A stretch of 64,000 nucleotides of DNA, taken from DASXAI01 sp963728985. Lineage in GTDB: Bacteria; Actinomycetota; Acidimicrobiia; Acidimicrobiales; Ilumatobacteraceae. Both the position numbers and the translations under genes were made by a program. Location: assembly GCA_963728985.1 (NCBI GenBank), contig CAVSME010000005.1:124001-188000 (forward strand), given 5' to 3'. How positions within the stretch are numbered: the first letter of the stretch is position 1; each line of letters begins with the position of its first letter. Of this stretch, positions 57,255 through 64,000 are shown in pieces. The notes under the pieces are model-generated. The model was not told the DNA's origin, did no database searches, and saw only the letters and a list, made by a program, of their open reading frames with translations.

Positions 57255-58484
57255 ATGGAACGTGAAGCCTGGATCATCGACGCTGTGCGGTCGCCGCGGG
57301 GCAAGGGCAAGGAGAACGGGGCGCTGCACCCCATCCATCCGCAGCGGATCCTGGCCCAGGTCCTGACCGCCCTGCAGGAGCGCAACGGGTTCGACACCGC
57401 CGAGGTGGACGACGTGGTGATGGGCTGCGGCGCCGGCAGCGGCGACCACGCCATGGACATCGCCCGCATGGCCGCCCTCGACGCCGGGTGGTCGCTCGAC
57501 GCCCCGGGCGTCACCCTGAACCGCTTCTGCGGCTCCGGCCAGCAGGCGGTGAACTTCGCCGCCGCTGGTGTCCTCGCCGGCTTCCAGGATCTCGTCATCG
57601 GCGGCGGCGTGGAGTCCATGTCGCGCCCGGCCCCGCTCCACGTGGATGGTTTCACCGCCAACAACCACCACCTCCGGGACCAGTACAACATGGTCGCCCA
57701 GGGCATCTCCGCCGATCTCATCGCCAGCGTCGAGGGCTTCAGCCGCGAGGAGTGCGACGCCCTCGCCGTGGACAGCCAGAACCGGGCGCAGGAGGCCATC
57801 GCCGAGGGCCGCTTCGACAAGGCGCTCGTGCCGATCTTCGACGACGACGGCACCCTCGCCCTCGATCACGAGGAGTTCCCCCGGCCCGGCACCACCATGG
57901 AGGGCCTGGCCAAGCTGACGCCGAGCTTCGAGAAGATCGGCGCCAGCGTGGTGCCCGACACGGGCCTCACCGTCGATCAGACGGCGCTGCTGGCCTACCC
58001 CCACCTCAAGGAGATCCGCCACGTGCACCACGGCGGCAACTCCTCGGGCGTGGTCGACGGCGCGTCAGCCGTCCTCGTCGTGTCGCCCGAGTACGGCCGG
58101 GCCCACGGGATGACGCCGCGAGCCAAGATCATCATGACGGCGGTGGCGGGCACGGAGCCGGTCATCATGCTGACCGCGCCCGGGCCGGCGGCCACCCGCT
58201 GCGTCGAGAAGGCGGGCATGACCTTCGACGACATCGACCTCATCGAGGTGAACGAAGCGTTCGCCTCGGTGGTGCTCAAGTTCCTGCGCGACACCAAGGT
58301 CGACTGGGACAAGTGCAACGTCAACGGCGGCGCCATGGCTCTCGGTCACCCGATCGGGGCGACCGGCGGCATGCTCATCGGCACGCTGCTCGACGAGCTC
58401 GAGCGGCGGGACCTGTCCACGGGGCTCGTCACCATGTGCACCGGCGGGGGCATGGGCACGGCCACCATCATCGAACGGATCTAG
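57255..58484 (+). CDS. Acetyl-CoA acyltransferase (thiolase)
   Basis: A 409-residue type II thiolase that cleaves 3-oxoacyl-CoA to acetyl-CoA and a shortened acyl-CoA. The active Cys92 is in LNRFCGSGQQAVN, the His/Gly region is in NVNGGAMALGHPIGATGG, and the second Cys is in MCTGGGMGT. A GAGAAGGAG ribosome site precedes the ATG. It starts a run of genes, thiolase, small ORF, acyl-CoA dehydrogenase and APH-type kinase, all in the same direction and nearly gapless, so it supplies the last step of a beta-oxidation-type route. Confidence 0.93.
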   Translation: MEREAWIIDAVRSPRGKGKENGALHPIHPQRILAQVLTALQERNGFDTAEVDDVVMGCGAGSGDHAMDIARMAALDAGWSLDAPGVTLNRFCGSGQQAVNFAAAGVLAGFQDLVIGGGVESMSRPAPLHVDGFTANNHHLRDQYNMVAQGISADLIASVEGFSREECDALAVDSQNRAQEAIAEGRFDKALVPIFDDDGTLALDHEEFPRPGTTMEGLAKLTPSFEKIGASVVPDTGLTVDQTALLAYPHLKEIRHVHHGGNSSGVVDGASAVLVVSPEYGRAHGMTPRAKIIMTAVAGTEPVIMLTAPGPAATRCVEKAGMTFDDIDLIEVNEAFASVVLKFLRDTKVDWDKCNVNGGAMALGHPIGATGGMLIGTLLDELERRDLSTGLVTMCTGGGMGTATIIERI

Positions 58485-58486
58485 CG

Positions 58487-58564
58487 ATGAAGACGGAAGA
58501 CACCCGCATGGTGGAGTACGCCGACACGCTGCACGCCGGTCGCGTCCTCGGCTGGATCAAGTAG
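58487..58564 (+). CDS. 25-residue ORF in the thiolase-dehydrogenase gap
   Basis: An ATG at 58487, two bases after the thiolase stop, opens a 25-residue frame ending at TAG 58562-58564, two bases before the GTG of the acyl-CoA dehydrogenase gene. The peptide, MKTEDTRMVEYADTLHAGRV..., has no hydrophobic segment and no recognised family. It could be a translated coupling leader, a tiny protein, or the remains of a longer gene. Support is spacing only. Confidence 0.25.
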   Translation: MKTEDTRMVEYADTLHAGRVLGWIK

Positions 58565-58566
58565 CC

Positions 58567-59865
58567 GTGTGGGACTTCGAGACCGATCCTGAGTTCCAGA
58601 AGGAGCTCGACTGGATCGAGGAGTTCGTGCGCAACGAGATCGAGCCGCTCGACTTCGTGGTGCCCAACCCCTACGACGTCAAGAACCCGATCCGCAACGA
58701 GGTCATCCCGCCCCTGCAGGAGAAGGTGAAGGAGCGGGGCCTGTGGGCCTGCCACCTCGGCCCCGAGCTCGGCGGCCAGGGCTACGGCCAGGTGAAGCTC
58801 GCCCTCATGAACGAGATACTGGGCCGGGCCCGGTGCGCCTCGATCATCTTCGGCTGCCAGGCGCCCGACTCGGGCAACAGCGAGATCCTCGCCCACTACG
58901 GCACGCCCGAGCAGAAGGAGCAGTTCCTCGGGCCGCTCCTGCGCAACGAGATCGTGTCGTGCTTCTCCATGACCGAGCCGCAGGGCGGCGCCGACCCGAA
59001 GGTGTTCACGACGCGCGCCGAGCTCGACGGCGACGAGTGGGTCATCAACGGGCAGAAGTGGTTCAGCTCGAACGCCTCGCTCTCGTCGTTCCTCATCGTC
59101 ATGGCGGTCACCGAGCCCGACAATCCGCCGTACCAGCGGATGTCGATGCTCCTCGTCCCTACGGACACGCCGGGCGTGAAGATCATCCGCGACGTCGGCC
59201 TCGGCTACGAGGAGCCCGGTGAAGGCGTCCACGCCTACGTCCAGTACGAGGACGTGCGGGTGCCGAAGGAGAACATCCTCGGTCCTCGCGGCGGCGCCTT
59301 CGTCGTGGCCCAGACCCGGCTCGGCGGCGGTCGCATCCACCACGCCATGCGCACCTGCGGTCTGGTGAAGCGGTGCTTCGACCTCATGTGCGAGCGGGCC
59401 GTGTCCCGCACCACACAGGACGAGATGCTGGGCAAGAAGCAGCTCGTACAGGGCATGGTGGCCGACTCGTGGCTCGACATGGAGACGTTCCGCCTCCTGG
59501 TGCTGCGCACGGCGTGGCGCATCGACAAGTACAAGGACTACAAGCGGGTGCGCAAGGACATCAGCGCGGTGAAGGCGTTGATGCCGCGCGTCCTGCACGA
59601 CGTGGCGTCGCGGGCGCTGCAGATCCACGGTTCGCTCGGCGTGTCCAACGAGATGCCGTTCGCCCACTACGTCATCGAGTCGTTCCACATGGGTCTGGCC
59701 GACGGCCCCACGGAGGTGCACAAGGTGACCCTCGCCCGGCTGCTCATGGCCGACTACAAGCCGGCCCAAGGGCTGTTCCCGTCGTACCACCTGCCCACGC
59801 TGCGGGCCGAGGCGCAGGCCGACTACGCCGACCTCCTCGAGCGCTACGCCCACGACGAGGTCTGA
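58567..59865 (+). CDS. Acyl-CoA dehydrogenase, ACAD10/11-like C-terminus
   Basis: A 432-residue FAD enzyme starting at GTG 58567. CFSMTEPQGGADPKVF and WVINGQKWFSSNASLS are present. The C-terminus has LQIHGSLGVSNEMPFAHYV and HMGLADGPTEVHKVTLARLL, an ADGPxEVH form of the ACAD10/11 type instead of the usual YEGT. It is followed by an APH-type kinase gene with a one-base overlap, the same kinase-dehydrogenase pairing as ACAD10/11 fusions. It is closest to the acyl-CoA dehydrogenase at 48535-49860 in layout. Confidence 0.9.
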   Translation: MWDFETDPEFQKELDWIEEFVRNEIEPLDFVVPNPYDVKNPIRNEVIPPLQEKVKERGLWACHLGPELGGQGYGQVKLALMNEILGRARCASIIFGCQAPDSGNSEILAHYGTPEQKEQFLGPLLRNEIVSCFSMTEPQGGADPKVFTTRAELDGDEWVINGQKWFSSNASLSSFLIVMAVTEPDNPPYQRMSMLLVPTDTPGVKIIRDVGLGYEEPGEGVHAYVQYEDVRVPKENILGPRGGAFVVAQTRLGGGRIHHAMRTCGLVKRCFDLMCERAVSRTTQDEMLGKKQLVQGMVADSWLDMETFRLLVLRTAWRIDKYKDYKRVRKDISAVKALMPRVLHDVASRALQIHGSLGVSNEMPFAHYVIESFHMGLADGPTEVHKVTLARLLMADYKPAQGLFPSYHLPTLRAEAQADYADLLERYAHDEV

Positions 59866-60890
59866 TGGAAGGGTTCGACGCTGAGCCGGTGACGGCATGG
59901 CTGGCCGAGCGCCTGCCCGACCTCGTGCCGCCGTTGCAGTGGACGGCGCTGCCCGGCGGCCACTCGAACTTCACGTACCGGGTCGACGACGCCGGCGGGA
60001 TGGCCTTCGTGCTGCGGCGGCCGCCACTCGGGGAGCTGCTGCCGACGGCACACGACATGGGCCGTGAGTTCACCGTGATCTCGGCGCTGTGGCCCACGCC
60101 CGTCCCGGTGCCCGAGCCCATCGCCTTCTGCGACGACCCGGCCGTCACCGGCGCCACCTTCTACGCCATGGGATGGGTGGAGGGCCGCCCGCTGTACACC
60201 GCCGAGGACGCCGACGAGCACCTCAGCGTCGAGGCGCGCGGCCGCACCGGCCCGTCGTTCATCGACACCCTGGCCGACCTCCACGCGCTCGATCCCGACG
60301 AGATCGGCCTCGGCGGTCTCGGCAAGCGCGACTCGTACGTCGGCCGCCAGCTCCATCGCTGGTACGCGTCGTGGAACGCGTCCAAGACGCGCGAGCTGCC
60401 CGACGTCGACCGCCTGCACGACTTCCTGGTCGAGCGGCTACCCGAGCAGCACTCGGTCAGCGTCGTCCACGGCGACTACGGCTTGCACAACTGCCGGGTG
60501 GCGTCGGACGGCCACATCGCCGCCGTCGTCGACTGGGAGATCTCGACCCTCGGTGACCCGATGGCCGACCTCGCCTACTGCATCAACGCGTGGGCGGAGT
60601 CACCGGAGGAGACCGAGGGGGTGGTGATGACGCCGACGGTGCTGCCCGGCTTCGCCTCCCGCCAGGAGCTGCTCGATCGGTATGCCGCCCGCTCGGGCGC
60701 CGATCTGTCCGGCATCGACTACTACCGCTGCTTCAACCACTGGAAGTCCGTCGGCATCCTCCAGGGCGTCTACGCCAGATATCTGCATGGGCAGAAGGAG
60801 ACGGACGCCGTCGACCTCGAACTGTTCCCGGTGCGCATCGAGCGCAGCTTGCGCCTCGCCGTGGAGGCCGCCGAGCGACTTCCGTCCTGA
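59865..60890 (+). CDS. APH-type phosphotransferase (ACAD10/11 kinase-domain-like)
   Basis: A 341-residue kinase. LPGGHSNFTYRV and VLRRPPLGELLPTAHD form the ATP-binding region, VHGDYGLHNC is the catalytic loop, and VVDWEISTLGDP holds the metal Asp. It overlaps the acyl-CoA dehydrogenase gene by one base (TGATG), so their products are made together. In ACAD10/11 and in the bacterial Lva pathway a kinase of this type phosphorylates a 4-hydroxyacyl-CoA before a dehydrogenase-like enzyme removes the phosphate; the same scheme is proposed here. It resembles the kinase at 51695-52732. Confidence 0.88.
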   Translation: MEGFDAEPVTAWLAERLPDLVPPLQWTALPGGHSNFTYRVDDAGGMAFVLRRPPLGELLPTAHDMGREFTVISALWPTPVPVPEPIAFCDDPAVTGATFYAMGWVEGRPLYTAEDADEHLSVEARGRTGPSFIDTLADLHALDPDEIGLGGLGKRDSYVGRQLHRWYASWNASKTRELPDVDRLHDFLVERLPEQHSVSVVHGDYGLHNCRVASDGHIAAVVDWEISTLGDPMADLAYCINAWAESPEETEGVVMTPTVLPGFASRQELLDRYAARSGADLSGIDYYRCFNHWKSVGILQGVYARYLHGQKETDAVDLELFPVRIERSLRLAVEAAERLPS

Positions 60891-60929
60891 ACCGTCTAAA
60901 CTGGATTCGGTTCCGGAACAGGGGGTTTC

Positions 60930-62084
60930 GTGCACGGCAGCGCAGTGGTGGTCGGCGTCGGCGAGTCCGAGTACTTCAAGCGCGGGGACGCCCCGAACAC
61001 CGAGTTCCAGCTGGCCTGCATCGCCATTCGCAACGCCGTCGCCGACGCCGGTCTCACTCCGGCCGACGTGGACGGCCTCGTGTCCTACATGGATCGCAAC
61101 GAGCCCGTGCGGCTGAGCGCCGCCCTCGGGACCGGCGACCTCCACTTCACGGGCCAGACCTTCGGCGGCGGCGGCAACGGGGTGGGTGCCGCCGTCTCGC
61201 TGGCCGACGCCGCCATCACCGCCGGCTACGCCGAGACCGTCGTGGTGTACCGCGCCCTGGCCCAGGGGCAGTTCGAGCGCTACGGGCGGCCCCGGGGCGG
61301 GCGCCGGGCCGGCGGCGCGGCGGCCTACACCGCGCCGTACGGGCTGCTGTCGCCGGCGCAGATCTGCGCGATGCAGACCACTCGCTTCATGCACGACCAT
61401 GGGGTCACGCAGGACAGCCTGGCCGAGGTGGTGCTGGCGTGCTACTTCCATGCCCAGCGCAACCCCCGGGCGCTGCGCTACGGCACGCCGCTCACCGCCG
61501 AGGAGTACCACGCGTCGCGCTGGATCAGTTCGCCGTTCCATCTCTACGACTGCTGCCCCGAGAACGACGGCGCTGCTGCGATCGTGGTCACGACGGCCGA
61601 GCGGGCCCGTGATCTGGCCAAGCCGCCGGTCGCCATCGTGGCCGCCGCCCACGGGCTGGCCCGCCGCGGTGGCGTGGGTGCCTTCGGCGAGCCCAACTTC
61701 CCGACCGCTCACCATCGTGAGGTCGCCGACCAGCTCTGGAGGCGGGCCGGGGTGGGACCGGCCGACGTCGACGTGGCCCAGTTCTACGAGAACTTCAGCG
61801 GCCCGGTGCTGATCGCGCTGGCCGAGATGGGCTTCTGCGCCCCGGAAGAGATCAATAGCTACGTCGGCGGCGGGCGGTTGCGATGGCCCGACGGCGATCT
61901 GCCGATGAACACCAGCGGCGGCAACTTCGGGGAGGCGTACATCCACGGCATGGAGAACATCAACGAGGCGGTGCGCCAGGTGCGCGGCGAGTCGACGTGC
62001 CAGGTGGCGGACGTCGAGCTCAGCCTGTCCGTGTCCGGTCCGGGGTTCGCCCCCGGCAGCGCCGTGCTGTTCGGGCCGCTGTGA
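60930..62084 (+). CDS. Ltp2-like thiolase-fold aldolase subunit
   Basis: A 384-residue thiolase-fold protein of the SCP-x/lipid-transfer group. GTG 60930 lies after AACAGGGGG, a good ribosome site, and TAAACT at 60896-60901 may be a -10. The position of the thiolase Cys reads TFGGGGNGVGAAV, so the thiolase nucleophile is missing. The C-terminal catalytic region has YENFSGPVL and GGNFGEAYIHG. This is the pattern of Ltp2-type aldolases, which cleave beta-hydroxyacyl-CoA of steroid side chains and need a DUF35 partner, encoded by the next gene. The substrate here is unknown. Confidence 0.85.
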   Translation: MHGSAVVVGVGESEYFKRGDAPNTEFQLACIAIRNAVADAGLTPADVDGLVSYMDRNEPVRLSAALGTGDLHFTGQTFGGGGNGVGAAVSLADAAITAGYAETVVVYRALAQGQFERYGRPRGGRRAGGAAAYTAPYGLLSPAQICAMQTTRFMHDHGVTQDSLAEVVLACYFHAQRNPRALRYGTPLTAEEYHASRWISSPFHLYDCCPENDGAAAIVVTTAERARDLAKPPVAIVAAAHGLARRGGVGAFGEPNFPTAHHREVADQLWRRAGVGPADVDVAQFYENFSGPVLIALAEMGFCAPEEINSYVGGGRLRWPDGDLPMNTSGGNFGEAYIHGMENINEAVRQVRGESTCQVADVELSLSVSGPGFAPGSAVLFGPL

Positions 62085-62503
62085 GCACCCTGCCGGAGGG
62101 CTGGACCCTCCCGCTGCTGACGCCGTTCAACCGTGACTGGTTCACGGCGGGCGAGATCGCCATCCAGGAGTGCGAGGCTTGTGGCACCCTCCAGCATCCG
62201 CCCGAGGAGATCTGCCACGTGTGTGGATCCATGACGTTCGCCACGAAGGTCCTGCCCGGTGCGGGCACGGTGCACAGCTTCACCGTCGTGCACCATTCGG
62301 TGGCCGACGCCCTCGACGCCGCCGTGCCGTACACGGTGGTGCTCGTCAGCCTGGACGCCGCCCCGCACCTGCGGGTCGTGGGCAACCTGGTGGACGCGTC
62401 GGACGTCGAGATCGGTATGCCGGTGACGGCGGTGTGGCAGGAGCGAATCGCTGAGGACGGAACGAAACTGTTGCTGCCCCAGTGGCAGCGAGCGAAGGAG
62501 TGA
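62081..62503 (+). CDS. DUF35 zinc-ribbon/OB-fold protein, partner of the Ltp2-like subunit
   Basis: A 140-residue protein. GTG 62081 overlaps the upstream stop by four bases. A zinc ribbon is visible as CEAC (about 31-34) and CHVC (about 45-48), followed by an OB fold (VHSFTVVHHSVADALD, VVGNLVDASDVEIGMPV). DUF35 proteins form heterocomplexes with Ltp2-type or thiolase-like subunits and are needed for their activity. Gene order and overlap agree with that. It lies two bases before the amidohydrolase gene. Confidence 0.9.
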   Translation: MSTLPEGWTLPLLTPFNRDWFTAGEIAIQECEACGTLQHPPEEICHVCGSMTFATKVLPGAGTVHSFTVVHHSVADALDAAVPYTVVLVSLDAAPHLRVVGNLVDASDVEIGMPVTAVWQERIAEDGTKLLLPQWQRAKE

Positions 62504-62505
62504 AC

Positions 62506-63762
62506 ATGAGCACGCTGGAGAGGAATGCCTGGAGGCTCCCGACGCCTGGTGTGGAGGGCTGGACCCGCACCGCCCGTCCGGACGATCCGAACAAGTACTT
62601 CATGGTGTCGGCCGACTGCCACGTCACCGAGTCGCTCGAGTTCCTGGCCAACGTCGAGGGTGACTACGGCGATCGGCTTCCGCACATGGAGGTGCGGGCC
62701 GACGGCGCCGAGTTCCTGATCACCGAGGGCAATCGGCCCCAGATGGTGAAGCCGCCCCAGGGGGCGACGGTGCAGGAGCAGCAGACCTTCGAGCGGCCCG
62801 AGCACAACCGCGACTCGAAGTCGCGCATGGAGGACGAGGACCTCCGGCGCGTGGGCGCCGGGCGCTCCATCGAGCAGCGCCTGACCGATCAGGCGGCCGA
62901 CGGCGTCGATGTCGAGATCGTGTTCCCGACGGCAGGGCTGCTGTGCTGGGCCACGCCCGACCCGGCGTTCGCCATGAAGATGTGCGCGGGGTGGAACCGG
63001 TGGGTGCTCGACCAGATGGGCGCCTACATGGGTGGCAACCCGAAGATGGTCCCGATGGCCCTGATCGCGGCGGGCGACCAAGAAGGCGCCATGCGGGAGA
63101 TCGAGTGGGCCGCCGCCCGGGGCTTCCGGGGCGTGTGCCTCGGCAACGCCCCGATCTACGGCCCCACCGAGCCGGGCAAGCTCCAGTACAACGATCCCAG
63201 CTTCGAGAGCATGTGGTCGCTGCTCGAGGAGACCGGGCTGGTCATCACCTTCCACGTGTCGACGGGCAAGGACCCCCGCTCCGTCGGCGGCCGGGGTGGC
63301 GCCATCATCAACTACGTGTGCCATTCGATGGAGACCACCATCGAGCCGCTCGTGCAGCTCATCACCGCCGGTGTCTTCGAGCGCCACCCGCGCCTGCAGG
63401 CCGGCCTGGTCGAGAGTGGCATCGGCTTCGTGCCGTGGCTGCTCGAGACCATGGACCACGCCTACCGCGCTCATCACTTCTGGGTGCGGCCCGTCATCCC
63501 CGAGCTGCCGTCGTCGTACTTCCGCCGCAACTGCTTCGCGACGTACCAGGAGGACACCGTCGGGCTGCGGTACGTGGAGGAGCTCGACCTGGTCGACAAC
63601 ATGCTGTGGGCCAACGACTACCCGCACCACGAGGGCGTCTGGCCCCACTCGGCCGCCTCCATCGAGCGGTCGATGGGCCACCTGACCGACGAGTCCCGCG
63701 CCAAGATCCTCGGCCTCAACGCCGCCCGCATCTTCGGTCTGGAGGTCCCAGCCGGAAAGTAA
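62506..63762 (+). CDS. Amidohydrolase-2 family metal-dependent hydrolase/decarboxylase
   Basis: A 418-residue TIM-barrel protein. ATG 62506 follows AAGGAG by five bases. SADCHVTE contributes the first metal-binding pair, TFHVSTG and VCHSMETT later His positions, and ANDYPHHEG the C-terminal Asp. The family includes decarboxylases of aromatic acids (2-amino-3-carboxymuconate type) and hydrolases. It is the third gene of the Ltp2-DUF35 operon. A hydrolytic or decarboxylating step on the aldolase's substrate or product is plausible but unproven. Confidence 0.88.
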   Translation: MSTLERNAWRLPTPGVEGWTRTARPDDPNKYFMVSADCHVTESLEFLANVEGDYGDRLPHMEVRADGAEFLITEGNRPQMVKPPQGATVQEQQTFERPEHNRDSKSRMEDEDLRRVGAGRSIEQRLTDQAADGVDVEIVFPTAGLLCWATPDPAFAMKMCAGWNRWVLDQMGAYMGGNPKMVPMALIAAGDQEGAMREIEWAAARGFRGVCLGNAPIYGPTEPGKLQYNDPSFESMWSLLEETGLVITFHVSTGKDPRSVGGRGGAIINYVCHSMETTIEPLVQLITAGVFERHPRLQAGLVESGIGFVPWLLETMDHAYRAHHFWVRPVIPELPSSYFRRNCFATYQEDTVGLRYVEELDLVDNMLWANDYPHHEGVWPHSAASIERSMGHLTDESRAKILGLNAARIFGLEVPAGK

Positions 63763-63891
63763 GGGCGGGCGCGGGCGGAAGCGCTCACCGCCGCGGTGCT
63801 GGAGGCGACGAGGGCCGACTGTGCCGCGGGCCCTACGCCCGCCGCCGACCTCGCCAGTTGAAGCGGCTGCGACGCGCCAATGCGCGCCGGC

Positions 63892-63911
63892 GTGAGCGAA
63901 CGAGCGTTCAC
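63892..63911. terminator. Possible hairpin at the convergent ends near the window edge
   Basis: GTGAGCG (63892-63898) and CGTTCAC (63905-63911) form a seven-pair stem (one G-T pair) with a six-base loop. It lies after the amidohydrolase gene and overlaps the stop of the partial minus-strand gene. There is no T-run. The remaining part of the 145-base gap (63763-63907) shows nothing recognisable except a small CACCGC-C-GCGGTG palindrome. Confidence 0.3.
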
Positions 63912-64000
63912 GCGGCGGCGTCGAGGCCGGGGATGGTCGGCAGGGCTCCCGGTGGTGGTCGGCTGCTGAGGGTCCGGCCGCTGGGCCTCGTGACTTCGAC
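63908..64000 (-). CDS. 3' end of a minus-strand gene cut by the window edge
   Basis: The last 30 codons of a minus-strand frame ending at TGA (63908-63910), reading VEVTRPSGRTLSSRPPPG, then ALPTIPGLDAAA. The TRPSGRTLxxRPPPG pattern resembles the C-terminal part of DUF222/HNH-endonuclease-type actinobacterial proteins, but this is only a resemblance in a short proline-rich stretch. It is convergent with the amidohydrolase gene. Confidence 0.35.
   Translation of the reverse strand, partial: VEVTRPSGRTLSSRPPPGALPTIPGLDAAA

Overview
The window is about 70% GC (estimated by eye) and almost completely coding. Every gap between genes is under about 150 bases. The gene content is actinobacterial: F420 biosynthesis (cofD, cofE), a DUF3499 protein, a DUF5719 protein, secA/prfB/ftsE/ftsX in that order, long-form HPF, and frequent GTG or TTG starts. 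The SpoIID-type secreted protein, the LDTR-repeat proteins and the very large set of CoA-ester catabolic genes suggest Acidimicrobiia (an Ilumatobacter- or Iamia-like lineage). That placement is inference, because no rRNA gene is present. From memory of the family neighbourhood, positions 1-31000 resemble the mycobacterial segment that carries a LytR-CpsA-Psr gene, manC, fbiA/fbiB, a DUF3499 gene, manB, a PMI-like gene, sahH, comF, hpf and secA1.

Region 1 (1-24700) is envelope and nucleotide-sugar biology. It holds a sugar-nucleotide pyrophosphorylase, an epimerase-like protein without its catalytic triad, cofE/cofD, a GT4 glycosyltransferase, GDP-mannose 4,6-dehydratase and a flippase. These are followed by a secreted SpoIID protein with three LDTR repeats and a tight operon of GT2-membrane protein, DUF5719 protein and membrane thioredoxin. 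Then come ftsH, DUF3499, a CPBP protease, a large polytopic membrane protein, phosphomannomutase, a Trm112-like protein, a phosphoglucose/phosphomannose isomerase and a second LDTR-repeat secreted protein. Together the sugar genes would make GDP-mannose and a deoxyhexose derivative for surface glycans.

Region 2 (24700-38100) is housekeeping: ahcY, comF, hpf, secA, prfB, a secreted 5'-nucleotidase-type phosphoesterase broken by a one-base frameshift, a two-gene permease module (minus strand), ftsE-ftsX, and a coiled-coil M23 peptidase just downstream that is a good candidate for the FtsEX-controlled hydrolase.

Region 3 (38100-64000) is accessory CoA-ester and lipid catabolism in short divergent operons. 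It has four crotonases, three acyl-CoA dehydrogenases, a class III CoA-transferase, an HMG-CoA lyase-like enzyme, an acyl-ACP desaturase, SDRs, a thiolase, an Ltp2-like thiolase followed by its DUF35 partner type, an amidohydrolase, and two APH-type kinases next to acyl-CoA dehydrogenases. The kinase/dehydrogenase pairing recalls ACAD10/11 and the Lva pathway, where 4-hydroxyacyl-CoAs are phosphorylated and then dehydrated. Two clear palindromic operators lie in divergent promoters here. This region also has decayed genes: a C-terminally damaged O-methyltransferase and an internally deleted SCO6745/SalK-type gene.

Across the window, many starts lie only 6-9 bases downstream of a TAnnnT hexamer with no Shine-Dalgarno sequence, which suggests widespread leaderless transcription. 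Four-base ATGA/GTGA overlaps couple genes within operons, and three convergent pairs share a TTAG or CTAG at their stop codons. No tRNA, rRNA, CRISPR array, insertion sequence or prophage gene was seen.
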